DNA of 64,000 nucleotides from Marinomonas ostreistagni. GTDB lineage: Bacteria > Pseudomonadota > Gammaproteobacteria > Pseudomonadales > Marinomonadaceae. Shown in pieces: positions 1-7,945 of the stretch. The first letter of the stretch is position 1. Each line of letters starts with the position of its first letter. The DNA lies in NCBI RefSeq assembly GCF_016461785.1, contig NZ_JAEMUH010000002.1, forward strand, positions 124,001 to 188,000, read 5' to 3'. The notes beneath the pieces are model-generated. The model had not been told where the DNA came from. It saw nothing but the letters and a program-made list of their open reading frames with translations, and did not search any database. A program made the position numbers and the translations under genes.

Positions 1-2199
1 GCAACATCTGATTCATCCGCTATTTTTGATTTATTAAAAGACCCTTCTCTTTACAACGAGTATGTTTTTCAAGAGTCTAATCTGCACAGTATTCAACTTT
101 CCATTTCTGGCATAACTTGCTCCGCTTGTGCTTGGTTAATCGAGAAGCATTTAGCAAACCAAGTTGGTGTCGTCAGTATTAGCGTTAACGTGAGTGAATC
201 CTTAGCTTCATTGACTTGGGACTCTAATGAAACGGATATACATATCCTTGCCCAAGCATTTCAAACAATAGGCTACAGTGCCCAGCCTCACCGCCATGGT
301 GAGCAGGATCTTGTCCAAAAAAACGAGCGTAAAAAAGCCATCATAAGACTTGGAATAGCGGGTGTCGGCATGATGCAAGTCATGATGAGCGCAATTGCAA
401 TGTATGCCGGTGACCTTCAGGGCATGGAAGACGCCTATCGTCATTTGTTACGCTGGATCAGCTTCCTTTTTGCAACCCCTGTTGTCATCTATGCTGGACT
501 GCCTTTCTATAAAGGCGCTATCAGAGATATTAAAACACGCCATTTCACAATGGACTTACCGGTCTCATTAGGTGTCTTACTATCATATGGCTCCAGTGTT
601 CTCGCTTTCTATACAGAGTCTGGACATGTTTACTTTGATTCAGCAACCATGTTCATTTTCTTTTTACTCTTAGGGCGATTTTTAGAAACATTAGCGCGAT
701 CAAATCAGAATAGTCAGCAAACTAAGCACTCCCTTGAACCAGTCAAAGTTATTCGTGATGGGATAGAAACAACAGTTCCGACACAAAAGCTAGCCGTAGG
801 TGACATTGCAATCATCAACCCCGGACAAACCATTCCGGTTGATGGCACCCTGTTAAGTGAACTGACGAATGTCGATGAATCCAGCCTAACAGGTGAATAC
901 AGCCCTGTAGAAAAAAACAAGGGCGATGCCTTACATGCACAGACTGTAAACGTTGACCAGAAAATTCAATTACGGGTAAAACAAGTTGGGCAAAACACGC
1001 AAGCAGCAACCATCTCACGAATTACTGAACGCGCTTTGAGTGAAAAGCCGCGGGTTGCAATCATTGCTGATACAGTTGCCCACTACTTTGTATTAGCTGT
1101 TTTGCTCACCGCAACGATTACTTATGGATTCTGGACTGTTATGGGTGAAGCAGAAGCATATTGGATTATGGTGAGCGTACTCGTTGTCACCTGCCCCTGT
1201 GCATTATCTCTTGCAACCCCCGTTGCATTAACAGCGATGACAAATACATTGAAACGCCACGGCCTATTAATCACAAGAGGCCATGTTATAGAATCGCTCG
1301 CTCAAACCAAACAAATTGTGTTTGATAAAACGGGAACACTCACACAAGGTAAGTTTTCCATTATTAATCAAAAGAACTTTTCAAATGAGCATTCTGCTGA
1401 TGTTATTTTAAGTATCATGAGTGGGCTTGAACAAAACTCTCAACACCCTATTGCTCAAGCGTTTCGACCTATCCAACCTGCCGCCGTACTAGAAATACAG
1501 AACATAACTAGCCTTGGCGTTTCTGGTTTTTTCAATGGTAAGGAATTTTTCTTTGGCAATTTGGCTTTAATGACAAAAATAGGCCTCCAACAAGATGCTG
1601 CACTTCATGTAGAGAATGGCAAGCTGGCACTTTTTCTAGCATGTGAGCAGCAACTAATCTCAGTCATCTACTTATCAGATGTTCTAAGACCAGAAGCGGA
1701 GTCAGTGCTGAGGACACTCAGAAAAAACGGTATTCGCTTAAGTCTACTGACAGGAGATACTCGATCTTCTGCCTTGAGCACGCTACCTGTATCTTGGTTT
1801 GATGACTATGAAACGGATTGTCTTCCTGACCAAAAATGGCAATGGTTAAAACAACAAGGACAAACAGAAGTTCTTATGGTGGGAGATGGCTTAAACGATG
1901 TCCCAGCTTTAGCTGGAGCAACCACATCTCTTGCGATGGGAGCGAGTTCAGATTTAGCGAAACTGCACTCTGATGCTGTTTTGTTAAACAATCATCTCAG
2001 AACGATTCCAGAAGCTATCGAGGGGGCAAAACAATGTCGAAGAATCATCAAACAAAATTTATGCTGGGCTGCTGGCTATAACGCAACATTACTTCCGTTA
2101 GCTGTTGCAGGTTTAATACCTCCGTGGGTTGCAGCCATTGGTATGGCTTTAAGTTCTCTAATTGTTGTTTTGAATGCTTCAAGACTAAATACGTTATAG
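1..2199 (+). CDS. ccoI: Copper-translocating P1B-type ATPase CcoI/FixI (5' end outside window)
   Basis: Heavy-metal P-type ATPase that moves copper across the inner membrane, in this family for assembly of cbb3 cytochrome oxidase. The frame is open from base 1, so the true start lies upstream; an internal GTG at 190 is not the start because conserved sequence precedes it. Visible residues (numbered from base 1) include an HMA-like metal-binding motif GITCSACAW (Cys40, Cys43), the membrane CPC motif at about 398-400, the phosphorylation motif DKTGT at about 442 and the hinge motif GDGLND near 629. ccoS follows after 10 bp, the arrangement usual for cbb3 maturation clusters. The family is clear; the CcoI assignment over a general CopA rests on the ccoS neighbour. 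Confidence 0.93.
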   Translation, partial: ATSDSSAIFDLLKDPSLYNEYVFQESNLHSIQLSISGITCSACAWLIEKHLANQVGVVSISVNVSESLASLTWDSNETDIHILAQAFQTIGYSAQPHRHGEQDLVQKNERKKAIIRLGIAGVGMMQVMMSAIAMYAGDLQGMEDAYRHLLRWISFLFATPVVIYAGLPFYKGAIRDIKTRHFTMDLPVSLGVLLSYGSSVLAFYTESGHVYFDSATMFIFFLLLGRFLETLARSNQNSQQTKHSLEPVKVIRDGIETTVPTQKLAVGDIAIINPGQTIPVDGTLLSELTNVDESSLTGEYSPVEKNKGDALHAQTVNVDQKIQLRVKQVGQNTQAATISRITERALSEKPRVAIIADTVAHYFVLAVLLTATITYGFWTVMGEAEAYWIMVSVLVVTCPCALSLATPVALTAMTNTLKRHGLLITRGHVIESLAQTKQIVFDKTGTLTQGKFSIINQKNFSNEHSADVILSIMSGLEQNSQHPIAQAFRPIQPAAVLEIQNITSLGVSGFFNGKEFFFGNLALMTKIGLQQDAALHVENGKLALFLACEQQLISVIYLSDVLRPEAESVLRTLRKNGIRLSLLTGDTRSSALSTLPVSWFDDYETDCLPDQKWQWLKQQGQTEVLMVGDGLNDVPALAGATTSLAMGASSDLAKLHSDAVLLNNHLRTIPEAIEGAKQCRRIIKQNLCWAAGYNATLLPLAVAGLIPPWVAAIGMALSSLIVVLNASRLNTL

Positions 2200-2209
2200 G
2201 AAATACATA

Positions 2210-2368
2210 ATGGAAAGCCTTTTTTTACTCATTCCTATTGCCGGTATTTTTGTTGTCATTGCCGTTATCATCTTTATTTGGGCGGTCAAGGGTGATCAAT
2301 TTGATGACTTAAACCGCGAGGGTGAACGTATCCTTTTTGACGATGACGAGACGGATACAAAGAAGTGA
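2210..2368 (+). CDS. ccoS: Cbb3-type cytochrome oxidase assembly protein CcoS
   Basis: A 52-residue protein beginning MESLFLLIPIAGIFV. It has one N-terminal membrane helix (about residues 4-26) and a short acidic tail containing FDDLNREGERILFDDDE, the typical size and layout of CcoS. CcoS is needed for cofactor insertion in cbb3 oxidase. The stop codon overlaps the GTG start of the next gene by 4 bp, so the two are probably translationally coupled. Confidence 0.92.
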   Translation: MESLFLLIPIAGIFVVIAVIIFIWAVKGDQFDDLNREGERILFDDDETDTKK

Positions 2369-3033
2369 TCTCGATATTTTTTAGTGGTTTAGTCATTGGG
2401 TTGGCAGGTGCAGGTCATTGCTTAGGCATGTGCGGCGGGTTAGCTTCAATGCTATCAATGGGTGGAAACAGTAAACCTAGCTGGCTAATCTTCTACAATA
2501 TTGGCCGTGGATTTTCATACATAACTTTTACAGTCATTATATCCAGCGCTTTATATTTTGGGCTGACAGAATATTATACTGAGGCCATGGAACCTCTCCG
2601 CACAATTGCAGGCATCATTCTGATTTTGATGGGGTTGTATATATGTGGCGCATCAAAGCTTATCCTAAAGATAGAGAAAAGTGGCCGCTTCATTTGGCAG
2701 TGGGTACAACCGCTTGCTAAATCTTTTCTACCCATCCAATCTTCGAAGCAAGCATTTGTAGCGGGAATGCTGTGGGGCTGGCTACCTTGCGGATTGGTCT
2801 ACTCTACCGTCCTGTGGTCTGTATCATTAGGCTCTGTCACCTTATCAATGGCAGCGATTTTAGGGTTTGTTATCGGTACAATGCCAAGCATGTTTTTGGC
2901 CGGAATGTTTAGCCAGCAAATTAAAAATGCATGGAATAGATATCACCTAAAATGGATTTTTGGGCTCAGCATCATCCTCTACGGCGCTTACAGTATTCCT
3001 ATCGTAAAAAATCTGCTTTCTTCAATTGGATAA
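2365..3033 (+). CDS. TauE/SafE-like (COG2836-type) membrane protein
   Basis: A 222-residue polytopic inner-membrane protein with six or so hydrophobic helices. The N-terminal segment GLAGAGHCLGMCGGL and the later GMLWGWLPCGLVYS are the two conserved Cys/Gly motifs of the sulfite-exporter-like/DsbD-like family that commonly follows ccoS. Its exact role is not settled; the position suggests copper handling or thiol chemistry for cbb3 oxidase maturation. It starts at a GTG inside the ccoS stop (4 bp overlap). Membership of the family is well supported, the function is inference from context. Confidence 0.85.
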   Translation: MISIFFSGLVIGLAGAGHCLGMCGGLASMLSMGGNSKPSWLIFYNIGRGFSYITFTVIISSALYFGLTEYYTEAMEPLRTIAGIILILMGLYICGASKLILKIEKSGRFIWQWVQPLAKSFLPIQSSKQAFVAGMLWGWLPCGLVYSTVLWSVSLGSVTLSMAAILGFVIGTMPSMFLAGMFSQQIKNAWNRYHLKWIFGLSIILYGAYSIPIVKNLLSSIG

Positions 3034-3042
3034 TCTCAACAA

Positions 3043-3056
3043 TTGATCTATATCAG
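3043..3056 (+). promoter_or_regulatory. FNR-type binding site upstream of hemN
   Basis: The sequence TTGATCTATATCAG matches the FNR/Anr half-site arrangement TTGAT-N4-ATCAA with one mismatch. A -10-like TAAACT lies at 3078-3083, which would put the site near -41.5, the class II activator position. The downstream genes are hemN and fnr itself, both typical FNR targets. Confidence 0.75.
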
Positions 3057-3083
3057 CAAGCTAAAAACATAGAAGAGTAAACT

Positions 3084-3106
3084 TCCTATTAGAATTTTTA
3101 ATAGGA
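3084..3106 (+). promoter_or_regulatory. Perfect inverted repeat overlapping hemN ribosome-binding site
   Basis: TCCTATTA (3084-3091) and TAATAGGA (3099-3106) are perfect 8-base inverted arms with a 7-base loop. The right arm contains the AGGA that serves as Shine-Dalgarno for hemN (ATG at 3116). It may be a second operator, or an RNA hairpin if transcription starts upstream of 3084; a start near 3090, as suggested by the FNR site, would argue for the operator reading. Confidence 0.5.
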
Positions 3107-3115
3107 CATGCTTTT

Positions 3116-4486
3116 ATGCTTTGGGACTCCCAACTTATCCAAAAATACAACCTTGCGGGGCCGCGCTACACGTCTTACCCAACTGCGCCTCAGTTCTCAA
3201 CAGATGTTAGCAAGATGGAATTGATCGGTAAGATGCTGGAGCCTTCTCGTTCGCCACTTAGCCTGTATTTCCACGTGCCTTTTTGTGCACATCTTTGCTA
3301 TTACTGTGCTTGCAATAAGATCGTTACAAAGCAATATGATAAAGGCACTGAATATGTTGAGCTTTTAGGCGAAGAAATGCGTCTTCGAGCACTGATGATA
3401 GATCAAAGCCGACCTGTTACTCAGTTACATTTTGGTGGTGGCACACCGACTTTTTTAAGTGAAGAAAACCTAGAAAAGCTTTTTTCTAGAATTCACGATC
3501 TTTTTAATCTTGTTACAGATGGTAGCCAAGATTTCAGCATTGAAATTGATCCTAGGGAAGTAAGCAGAACTAAATTAGAAGTTTTGCATAAATTAGGGTT
3601 TAATAGAGTCAGTTTAGGTATTCAAGATTTCGATGCAGAGGTTCAGAAGGCGATACACCGTATTCAACCACTCGATCTAGTAGATAGCGTTGTTGGGGAT
3701 GTCCGTGACTTAGGATTTAACTCCATAAACTTTGACTTGATATATGGATTACCGAAGCAAACATTAGAAGGCTTTGAAAAGACACTTAAGCAAGTCATTG
3801 AGCTATCTCCTGATCGTATCTCAGTGTTTAACTATGCACATTTACCACAAAGGTTCGCGCCACAACGACGTATCTTAGATGAAGATCTTCCGACGCCCGA
3901 CCAAAAATTGGCATTACTTAAGCTAAGCATCGATACATTAACGGAAGCAGGTTACGTTTACATTGGCATGGATCATTTTGCTAAGCCCGAAGACTCTTTG
4001 ACAAAAGCTCAACGAGAAGGACATTTACAGCGCAATTTCCAAGGTTACACCACACATGCAGAAACAGATCTTTTAGCATTTGGTGTCTCTGCGATTAGCC
4101 AAGTAAGTAACGCATATTTCCAGAATCATACAGATCTTTCGTTGTACCAAAATAGCATCGAAAATGGGCAGCTTGCGATTATGAAGGGCTATTTGAGCAA
4201 CCAAGATGACCGTATTCGTCATTCTGTCATCATGCAGCTTTTATGTCATAACTCACTAAGTAGTAAAAATATAGAACGCGACTTTAGTATTAACTTCCGT
4301 GAGTATTTTGAGAAAGAACTAGCTTCTTTAAAAGAGCTAGAGGAAGATGGCGTTATAAACGTCTATTATAAAAATGATCAAGTTGTTCTCGAAATAACAG
4401 AAGTAGGAAGATTGCTTGTGCGCTGCGTGTGCATGGCATTTGATAAGTACCTTACTAATAACAACAGTTTTTCAAAAGTTATCTAA
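3116..4486 (+). CDS. hemN: Oxygen-independent coproporphyrinogen III dehydrogenase HemN
   Basis: Radical-SAM enzyme that decarboxylates two propionate side chains of coproporphyrinogen III to give protoporphyrinogen IX without oxygen, in the cytoplasm. The 456-residue length is that of true HemN. The cluster motif is CAHLCYYCAC (Cys57, Cys61, Cys64, plus Cys66, the CX3CX2CXC pattern of HemN), preceded by YFHVPF; the N-terminal GPRYTSYPTAPQF is also diagnostic. HFGGGTPTFL follows at about 100. An FNR-type site precedes the gene and fnr follows after 29 bp, consistent with anaerobic control of heme synthesis. Confidence 0.96.
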   Translation: MLWDSQLIQKYNLAGPRYTSYPTAPQFSTDVSKMELIGKMLEPSRSPLSLYFHVPFCAHLCYYCACNKIVTKQYDKGTEYVELLGEEMRLRALMIDQSRPVTQLHFGGGTPTFLSEENLEKLFSRIHDLFNLVTDGSQDFSIEIDPREVSRTKLEVLHKLGFNRVSLGIQDFDAEVQKAIHRIQPLDLVDSVVGDVRDLGFNSINFDLIYGLPKQTLEGFEKTLKQVIELSPDRISVFNYAHLPQRFAPQRRILDEDLPTPDQKLALLKLSIDTLTEAGYVYIGMDHFAKPEDSLTKAQREGHLQRNFQGYTTHAETDLLAFGVSAISQVSNAYFQNHTDLSLYQNSIENGQLAIMKGYLSNQDDRIRHSVIMQLLCHNSLSSKNIERDFSINFREYFEKELASLKELEEDGVINVYYKNDQVVLEITEVGRLLVRCVCMAFDKYLTNNNSFSKVI

Positions 4487-4515
4487 TTACCCGATCGAGC
4501 TCAGGGAGAGTACAA

Positions 4516-5277
4516 ATGGCAATTTCAAACTCAAACAATCGCTTCAGCAGCAAGTTGACTTCTCAATGTCAAAACTGCAGTTTAAGCGCTCTTTGTTTAC
4601 CTATTGCATTAGCAGATGAAGACGTTAACCGCCTTGACCAAATTATTGAACGTAAGCGCCCATTAAAGAAAGGCGAATTACTATTTCATCAAGGTGAAGA
4701 GTTTGATTCAGTATTTGCTGTTCGCACGGGTACACTCAAAACGTTCAACATTACAAACTCAGGTGAAGAACAAATTACTGGTTTCTACTGCCCTAGTGAG
4801 TTAGTTGGCTTAAGCGGTATTGATGAAAATCATTACCCTGTGTCTGCCAAGGCATTGGAAACCACCACAGTATGTGAGATCCCTTTTTCGCATTTAGAAC
4901 AACTGTCTTCACAAATCCCTTCGCTTAAACATCAGCTATTTCGTCTAATGAGCCGTAAGATCTGTGATGATCAACAAATGATGGTTTTACTAGGTAAGAA
5001 AAATGCCGATGAAAAAGTAGCGTCTTTTTTGCTGAACCTATCGCATCGTTTTAAAAAGCGTGGCTACTCTGCAACCGCATTCCGCTTATCTATGTCTAGA
5101 GGTGAAATCGGCAATTACCTTGGTTTAGCAGTAGAAACCGTTAGCCGTGTTATGACCCGTTTTCAGAAAAACGGCTTGATTGATGTGGATGGCAAAGAAA
5201 TTTCGATCATTGATATGGCTGAGATGGAGAAACTTGTCGGCGCATCTTCAGAATGTGCTAACATTGAGCATGTTTAA
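4516..5277 (+). CDS. fnr: FNR/Anr-type oxygen-sensing transcription regulator
   Basis: Crp/Fnr-family regulator, 253 residues. The N-terminal cysteines Cys18, Cys21 and Cys27 with Cys120 match the four ligands of the oxygen-sensitive [4Fe-4S] cluster. A cyclic-nucleotide-binding-like domain spans about 40-160 and the C-terminal helix-turn-helix (about 195-225) carries VETVSRVMTR, the E--SR recognition pattern that reads TTGAT half-sites. Such a site is present upstream of hemN, so the hemN-fnr pair may be autoregulated. The ATG follows an AGGGAGAG Shine-Dalgarno region. Confidence 0.96.
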   Translation: MAISNSNNRFSSKLTSQCQNCSLSALCLPIALADEDVNRLDQIIERKRPLKKGELLFHQGEEFDSVFAVRTGTLKTFNITNSGEEQITGFYCPSELVGLSGIDENHYPVSAKALETTTVCEIPFSHLEQLSSQIPSLKHQLFRLMSRKICDDQQMMVLLGKKNADEKVASFLLNLSHRFKKRGYSATAFRLSMSRGEIGNYLGLAVETVSRVMTRFQKNGLIDVDGKEISIIDMAEMEKLVGASSECANIEHV

Positions 5278-5303
5278 TTAACCAGTTAGTTAAGGTTTTA
5301 CCT

Positions 5304-5846
5304 ATGCTTTTTGATGACTTTTACTTTAAGTCTCTGATTCGTACCGTTGAAGATTGGCCAAAGCCAGGCATTAGCTTTCGAGATATCACGCCAATTTTCA
5401 GCAATCCCAAAGGGATGCGCATGGTGGTTGATGCCTATGTGCATCGTTACATTGATAGTGATATTACTCACATTGCTTGTATCGATGCGCGAGGCTTCTT
5501 AATTGCTTCAGTTCTGGCGTACGAGTTACGCAAACCTTTGGTACTTGTACGAAAAAAAGGCAAGTTACCTGGTAAAACTATTTCGCAATCCTACGATTTA
5601 GAGTACGGCAGCGCCGAGCTAGAAATTCAAGAAGATGCGGTTCATGAAGGCGCTCAGGTTTTGTTATTTGACGATTTGATTGCCACTGGTGGTACTCTAA
5701 TTGCTGCAATGAGCCTGCTGAAACAACAAGGTGCAACCATCAAAGAAGTAGCGGCCATCATTGATTTACCGGATCTAGGCGGAAGCACAAAAATACAGGA
5801 TTTAGATATTCCTGTGTTTTCACTTTGTGCGTTTGAAGGCGAATAA
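5304..5846 (+). CDS. apt: Adenine phosphoribosyltransferase
   Basis: Purine salvage enzyme that converts adenine and PRPP to AMP. The 180-residue protein has DWPKPGISFRDITP near the N-terminus, the DARGF loop at about 52-56, VRKKGKLPGKT at about 81-91 and the PRPP-binding motif LLFDDLIATGGTL at about 117-130, all standard for Apt. It lies 26 bp after fnr and is followed by a strong terminator, so it probably ends the hemN-fnr-apt unit. Confidence 0.96.
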   Translation: MLFDDFYFKSLIRTVEDWPKPGISFRDITPIFSNPKGMRMVVDAYVHRYIDSDITHIACIDARGFLIASVLAYELRKPLVLVRKKGKLPGKTISQSYDLEYGSAELEIQEDAVHEGAQVLLFDDLIATGGTLIAAMSLLKQQGATIKEVAAIIDLPDLGGSTKIQDLDIPVFSLCAFEGE

Positions 5847-5880
5847 CATTAGACGTGTTGGCAACATTTTTTTGAGTATT

Positions 5881-5908
5881 AAAAAAGGTGGCAGTTGCCA
5901 CCTTTTTT
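5881..5908. terminator. Bidirectional rho-independent terminator after apt
   Basis: Perfect stem GGTGGC/GCCACC with loop AGTT, flanked by six A on the left and six T on the right. It can stop apt transcription on the plus strand and yfaZ on the minus strand. Confidence 0.9.
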
Positions 5909-5929
5909 GACTCTAAGTCTTAGACATTA

Positions 5930-6493
5930 CTAAAAAGTGGTTGCAACACCAATAGCAACACCCTTGTTCATATCAACGTCACCGTATCGGTCTAAATCTA
6001 CAGTTGTCATACCGTAACGCAAAAACACACGAGCATTTCTCAAGGTTCGGTATTCACCACGAACTTCCGCTTGATACAGGCTATCAATGTTTTGGAAAGA
6101 CAGAACCTTTGGTGCGTAGTATAAAGAACCTAAAACACTAAAGCGGTTCGCTTTTGGGAAGGTATAGCGGTAAAAACCACCCAAAGCAACGGCTGTACCA
6201 GCGTTATCAACACTGTATTCTGTGTCGACTGCAAGCAGACGCATACCTAAACCAATTTGAACAGGGTAATCTTTTGCTGTATCGATATCTTCGATATGCG
6301 CACCGATATAACCGTACTTACCATCATCAGAATGGTACATGCCACCAAAATCGAAGAAATAGCGGTCTTGATCTAAACTAACATCAATTTTAACAGCATC
6401 GTTGGAAAGGCTGCCTTCAACATTCGTTTCAGCAAGTGCTTGCACAGAGACAGCAGCGCCCAATACAAGAGGTAAAAGTTTCTTCATTGACAT
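5930..6493 (-). CDS. YfaZ-family outer membrane protein
   Basis: A 187-residue exported protein. The N-terminal 20 or so residues (MSMKKLLPLVLGAAVSVQALA) form a signal peptide. The rest is rich in alternating aromatic/polar stretches, as in an outer-membrane beta barrel, and ends in Phe, the usual barrel C-terminus. Segments such as FDFGGMYHSDDGKYGYIGAHI and LGGFYRYTF look like the YfaZ family. The function of YfaZ is not known. It starts 15 bp after ttcA and is probably cotranscribed with it, ending at the shared terminator. Confidence 0.75.
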   Translation of the reverse strand: MSMKKLLPLVLGAAVSVQALAETNVEGSLSNDAVKIDVSLDQDRYFFDFGGMYHSDDGKYGYIGAHIEDIDTAKDYPVQIGLGMRLLAVDTEYSVDNAGTAVALGGFYRYTFPKANRFSVLGSLYYAPKVLSFQNIDSLYQAEVRGEYRTLRNARVFLRYGMTTVDLDRYGDVDMNKGVAIGVATTF

Positions 6494-6508
6494 ACAGCTT
6501 CCTTAAAA

Positions 6509-7345
6509 TTAAAGCGATATAACGTTTAAGCGTTTCATTGCTTCTTCAGATTGTTTAAGACCCTTAAAGTCAAACAACTCGGTGTCCGCCAAATGAGACG
6601 GCACTACGTTTTGGACTGCAGAGAACATAGTATCCAAACGCCCTGGGTATTGCTTTTCCCAACCTTGAAGCATTTCTTTCACTACCTGACGTTGTAGATT
6701 CTCCTGAGAGCCACAAAGATTGCAAGGAATGATTGGGAAAGACTTCAGTAAAGAATATTGTTCAATGTCAGATTCCTTACAAAAAGCCAAAGGACGAATA
6801 ACCACGTGCTTACCATCGTCACTCAAAAGTTTAGGTGGCATCGACTTCAATTTACCACCAAAGAACATATTCAAAAACATAGTTTCTAAAATGTCATCAC
6901 GGTGGTGCCCCAAAGCAATTTTGGTTGCGCCAATTTCTTCAGCAAAGCCGTACAGCGAACCACGACGTAAGCGTGAGCATAAGCCACAGGTTGTTTTACC
7001 TTCTGGCACGACTTCTTTAACGATACTGTAGGTATCTTTTTCAAGAATGTGGTAGTTCACACCAAGGCCTGATAAATACTCAGGCAAAACATGCTCAGGG
7101 AATCCTGGCTGCTTCTGGTCTAAATTAACCGCCACGATTTCAAAATTAATCGGCGCACTCTTTTGCAGATTACATAAGATATCCAGCATGGTGTAGGAGT
7201 CTTTACCACCAGACAAGCACACCATGACTTTATCGCCATCTTCAATCATATTGAATTCTGCAATGGCTTGGCCAGTTAGGCGGCGCAGGCGCTTTTGCAG
7301 TTTATTCAGTTCAAGCTTTTCTTTTCGATCGATCTCAGAAGTCAT
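6509..7345 (-). CDS. ttcA: tRNA 2-thiocytidine(32) synthetase TtcA
   Basis: Adenylates and thiolates cytidine 32 in a subset of tRNAs, using an Fe-S cluster. The 278-residue protein has the PP-loop motif SGGKDSY at about 45-51 and the two CXXC pairs TTCGLCSRL and IPCNLCGSQ that define TtcA within the PP-loop family. [19 protein letters not shown] is the conserved mid-protein segment. yfaZ follows closely on the same strand. Confidence 0.96.
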   Translation of the reverse strand: MTSEIDRKEKLELNKLQKRLRRLTGQAIAEFNMIEDGDKVMVCLSGGKDSYTMLDILCNLQKSAPINFEIVAVNLDQKQPGFPEHVLPEYLSGLGVNYHILEKDTYSIVKEVVPEGKTTCGLCSRLRRGSLYGFAEEIGATKIALGHHRDDILETMFLNMFFGGKLKSMPPKLLSDDGKHVVIRPLAFCKESDIEQYSLLKSFPIIPCNLCGSQENLQRQVVKEMLQGWEKQYPGRLDTMFSAVQNVVPSHLADTELFDFKGLKQSEEAMKRLNVISL

Positions 7346-7435
7346 TCTAAATTACCATAAAACAGATGGCGGGTATCTTACTACAAGCAGTGTTTGGAAA
7401 CATCCCATCAAGTTCGCAACAAAACAATAAATCGC

Positions 7436-7945
7436 TTAGAGATTAGCGATCTGTTTCACAAAGGTTAGCTGACTGCCGCACTGACGACAAAGATACTGAC
7501 TGCCGCGTTTCACACGCCCATGACGATGAGCAGTGAATTCATGAGTTCGACACTGACACCGGTATTCAAACAGGTTCTTTGCTTTCGGCACTTCAAAGTC
7601 ATGGGTTCGCGAGGCTTCTACATTGAAAATATGCTCCATCACTGCCACCCACTCTTTCCCGTGAGGCCTGACTTTACTGCCATAAACCTGATGCACCACG
7701 ATATGTGCCACCTCGTGAGGAACCACTTCTTCGATAAAGCGCTCCACATCTTGGGATAACATAAATAGATTAAAACGCATTTCATTGCGCTGTAGATAGG
7801 CCGTACCGGCACTGCGGCCACGTTGCCTAAAGTTATACGTAGGCATACTTAACTTGATCTGAAAGTAACGCTCTGCTCGGCTCATGCACTCCTGAACCTT
7901 CGCAGCAATTCTATTTTTTAGATCGGCCGACAGAACGTTAGACAT
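7436..7945 (-). CDS. sprT: SprT family zinc metalloprotease-like protein
   Basis: SprT-like domain protein, 169 residues from the preferred ATG at 7945. The zinc protease motif HEVAH is at 77-81 of that start, and a C-terminal zinc ribbon with two CXXC-like pairs (YRCQC and YLCRQCGSQL) follows. I chose the ATG at 7945 because AGGTGAG lies 7 bp upstream; an in-frame GTG at 7957 would add four residues. The start overlaps the recQ stop by 8 bp, so the two are likely coupled. Bacterial SprT is poorly characterised; eukaryotic relatives act on DNA-protein crosslinks, which would suit the recQ neighbour, but that is inference. Confidence 0.9.
   Translation of the reverse strand: MSNVLSADLKNRIAAKVQECMSRAERYFQIKLSMPTYNFRQRGRSAGTAYLQRNEMRFNLFMLSQDVERFIEEVVPHEVAHIVVHQVYGSKVRPHGKEWVAVMEHIFNVEASRTHDFEVPKAKNLFEYRCQCRTHEFTAHRHGRVKRGSQYLCRQCGSQLTFVKQIANL

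Noticed and set aside
190..2199. CcoI starting at the GTG at base 190
   Set aside because: The frame is open back to base 1 and encodes the conserved HMA-like metal site before 190, so the gene is cut by the window edge.
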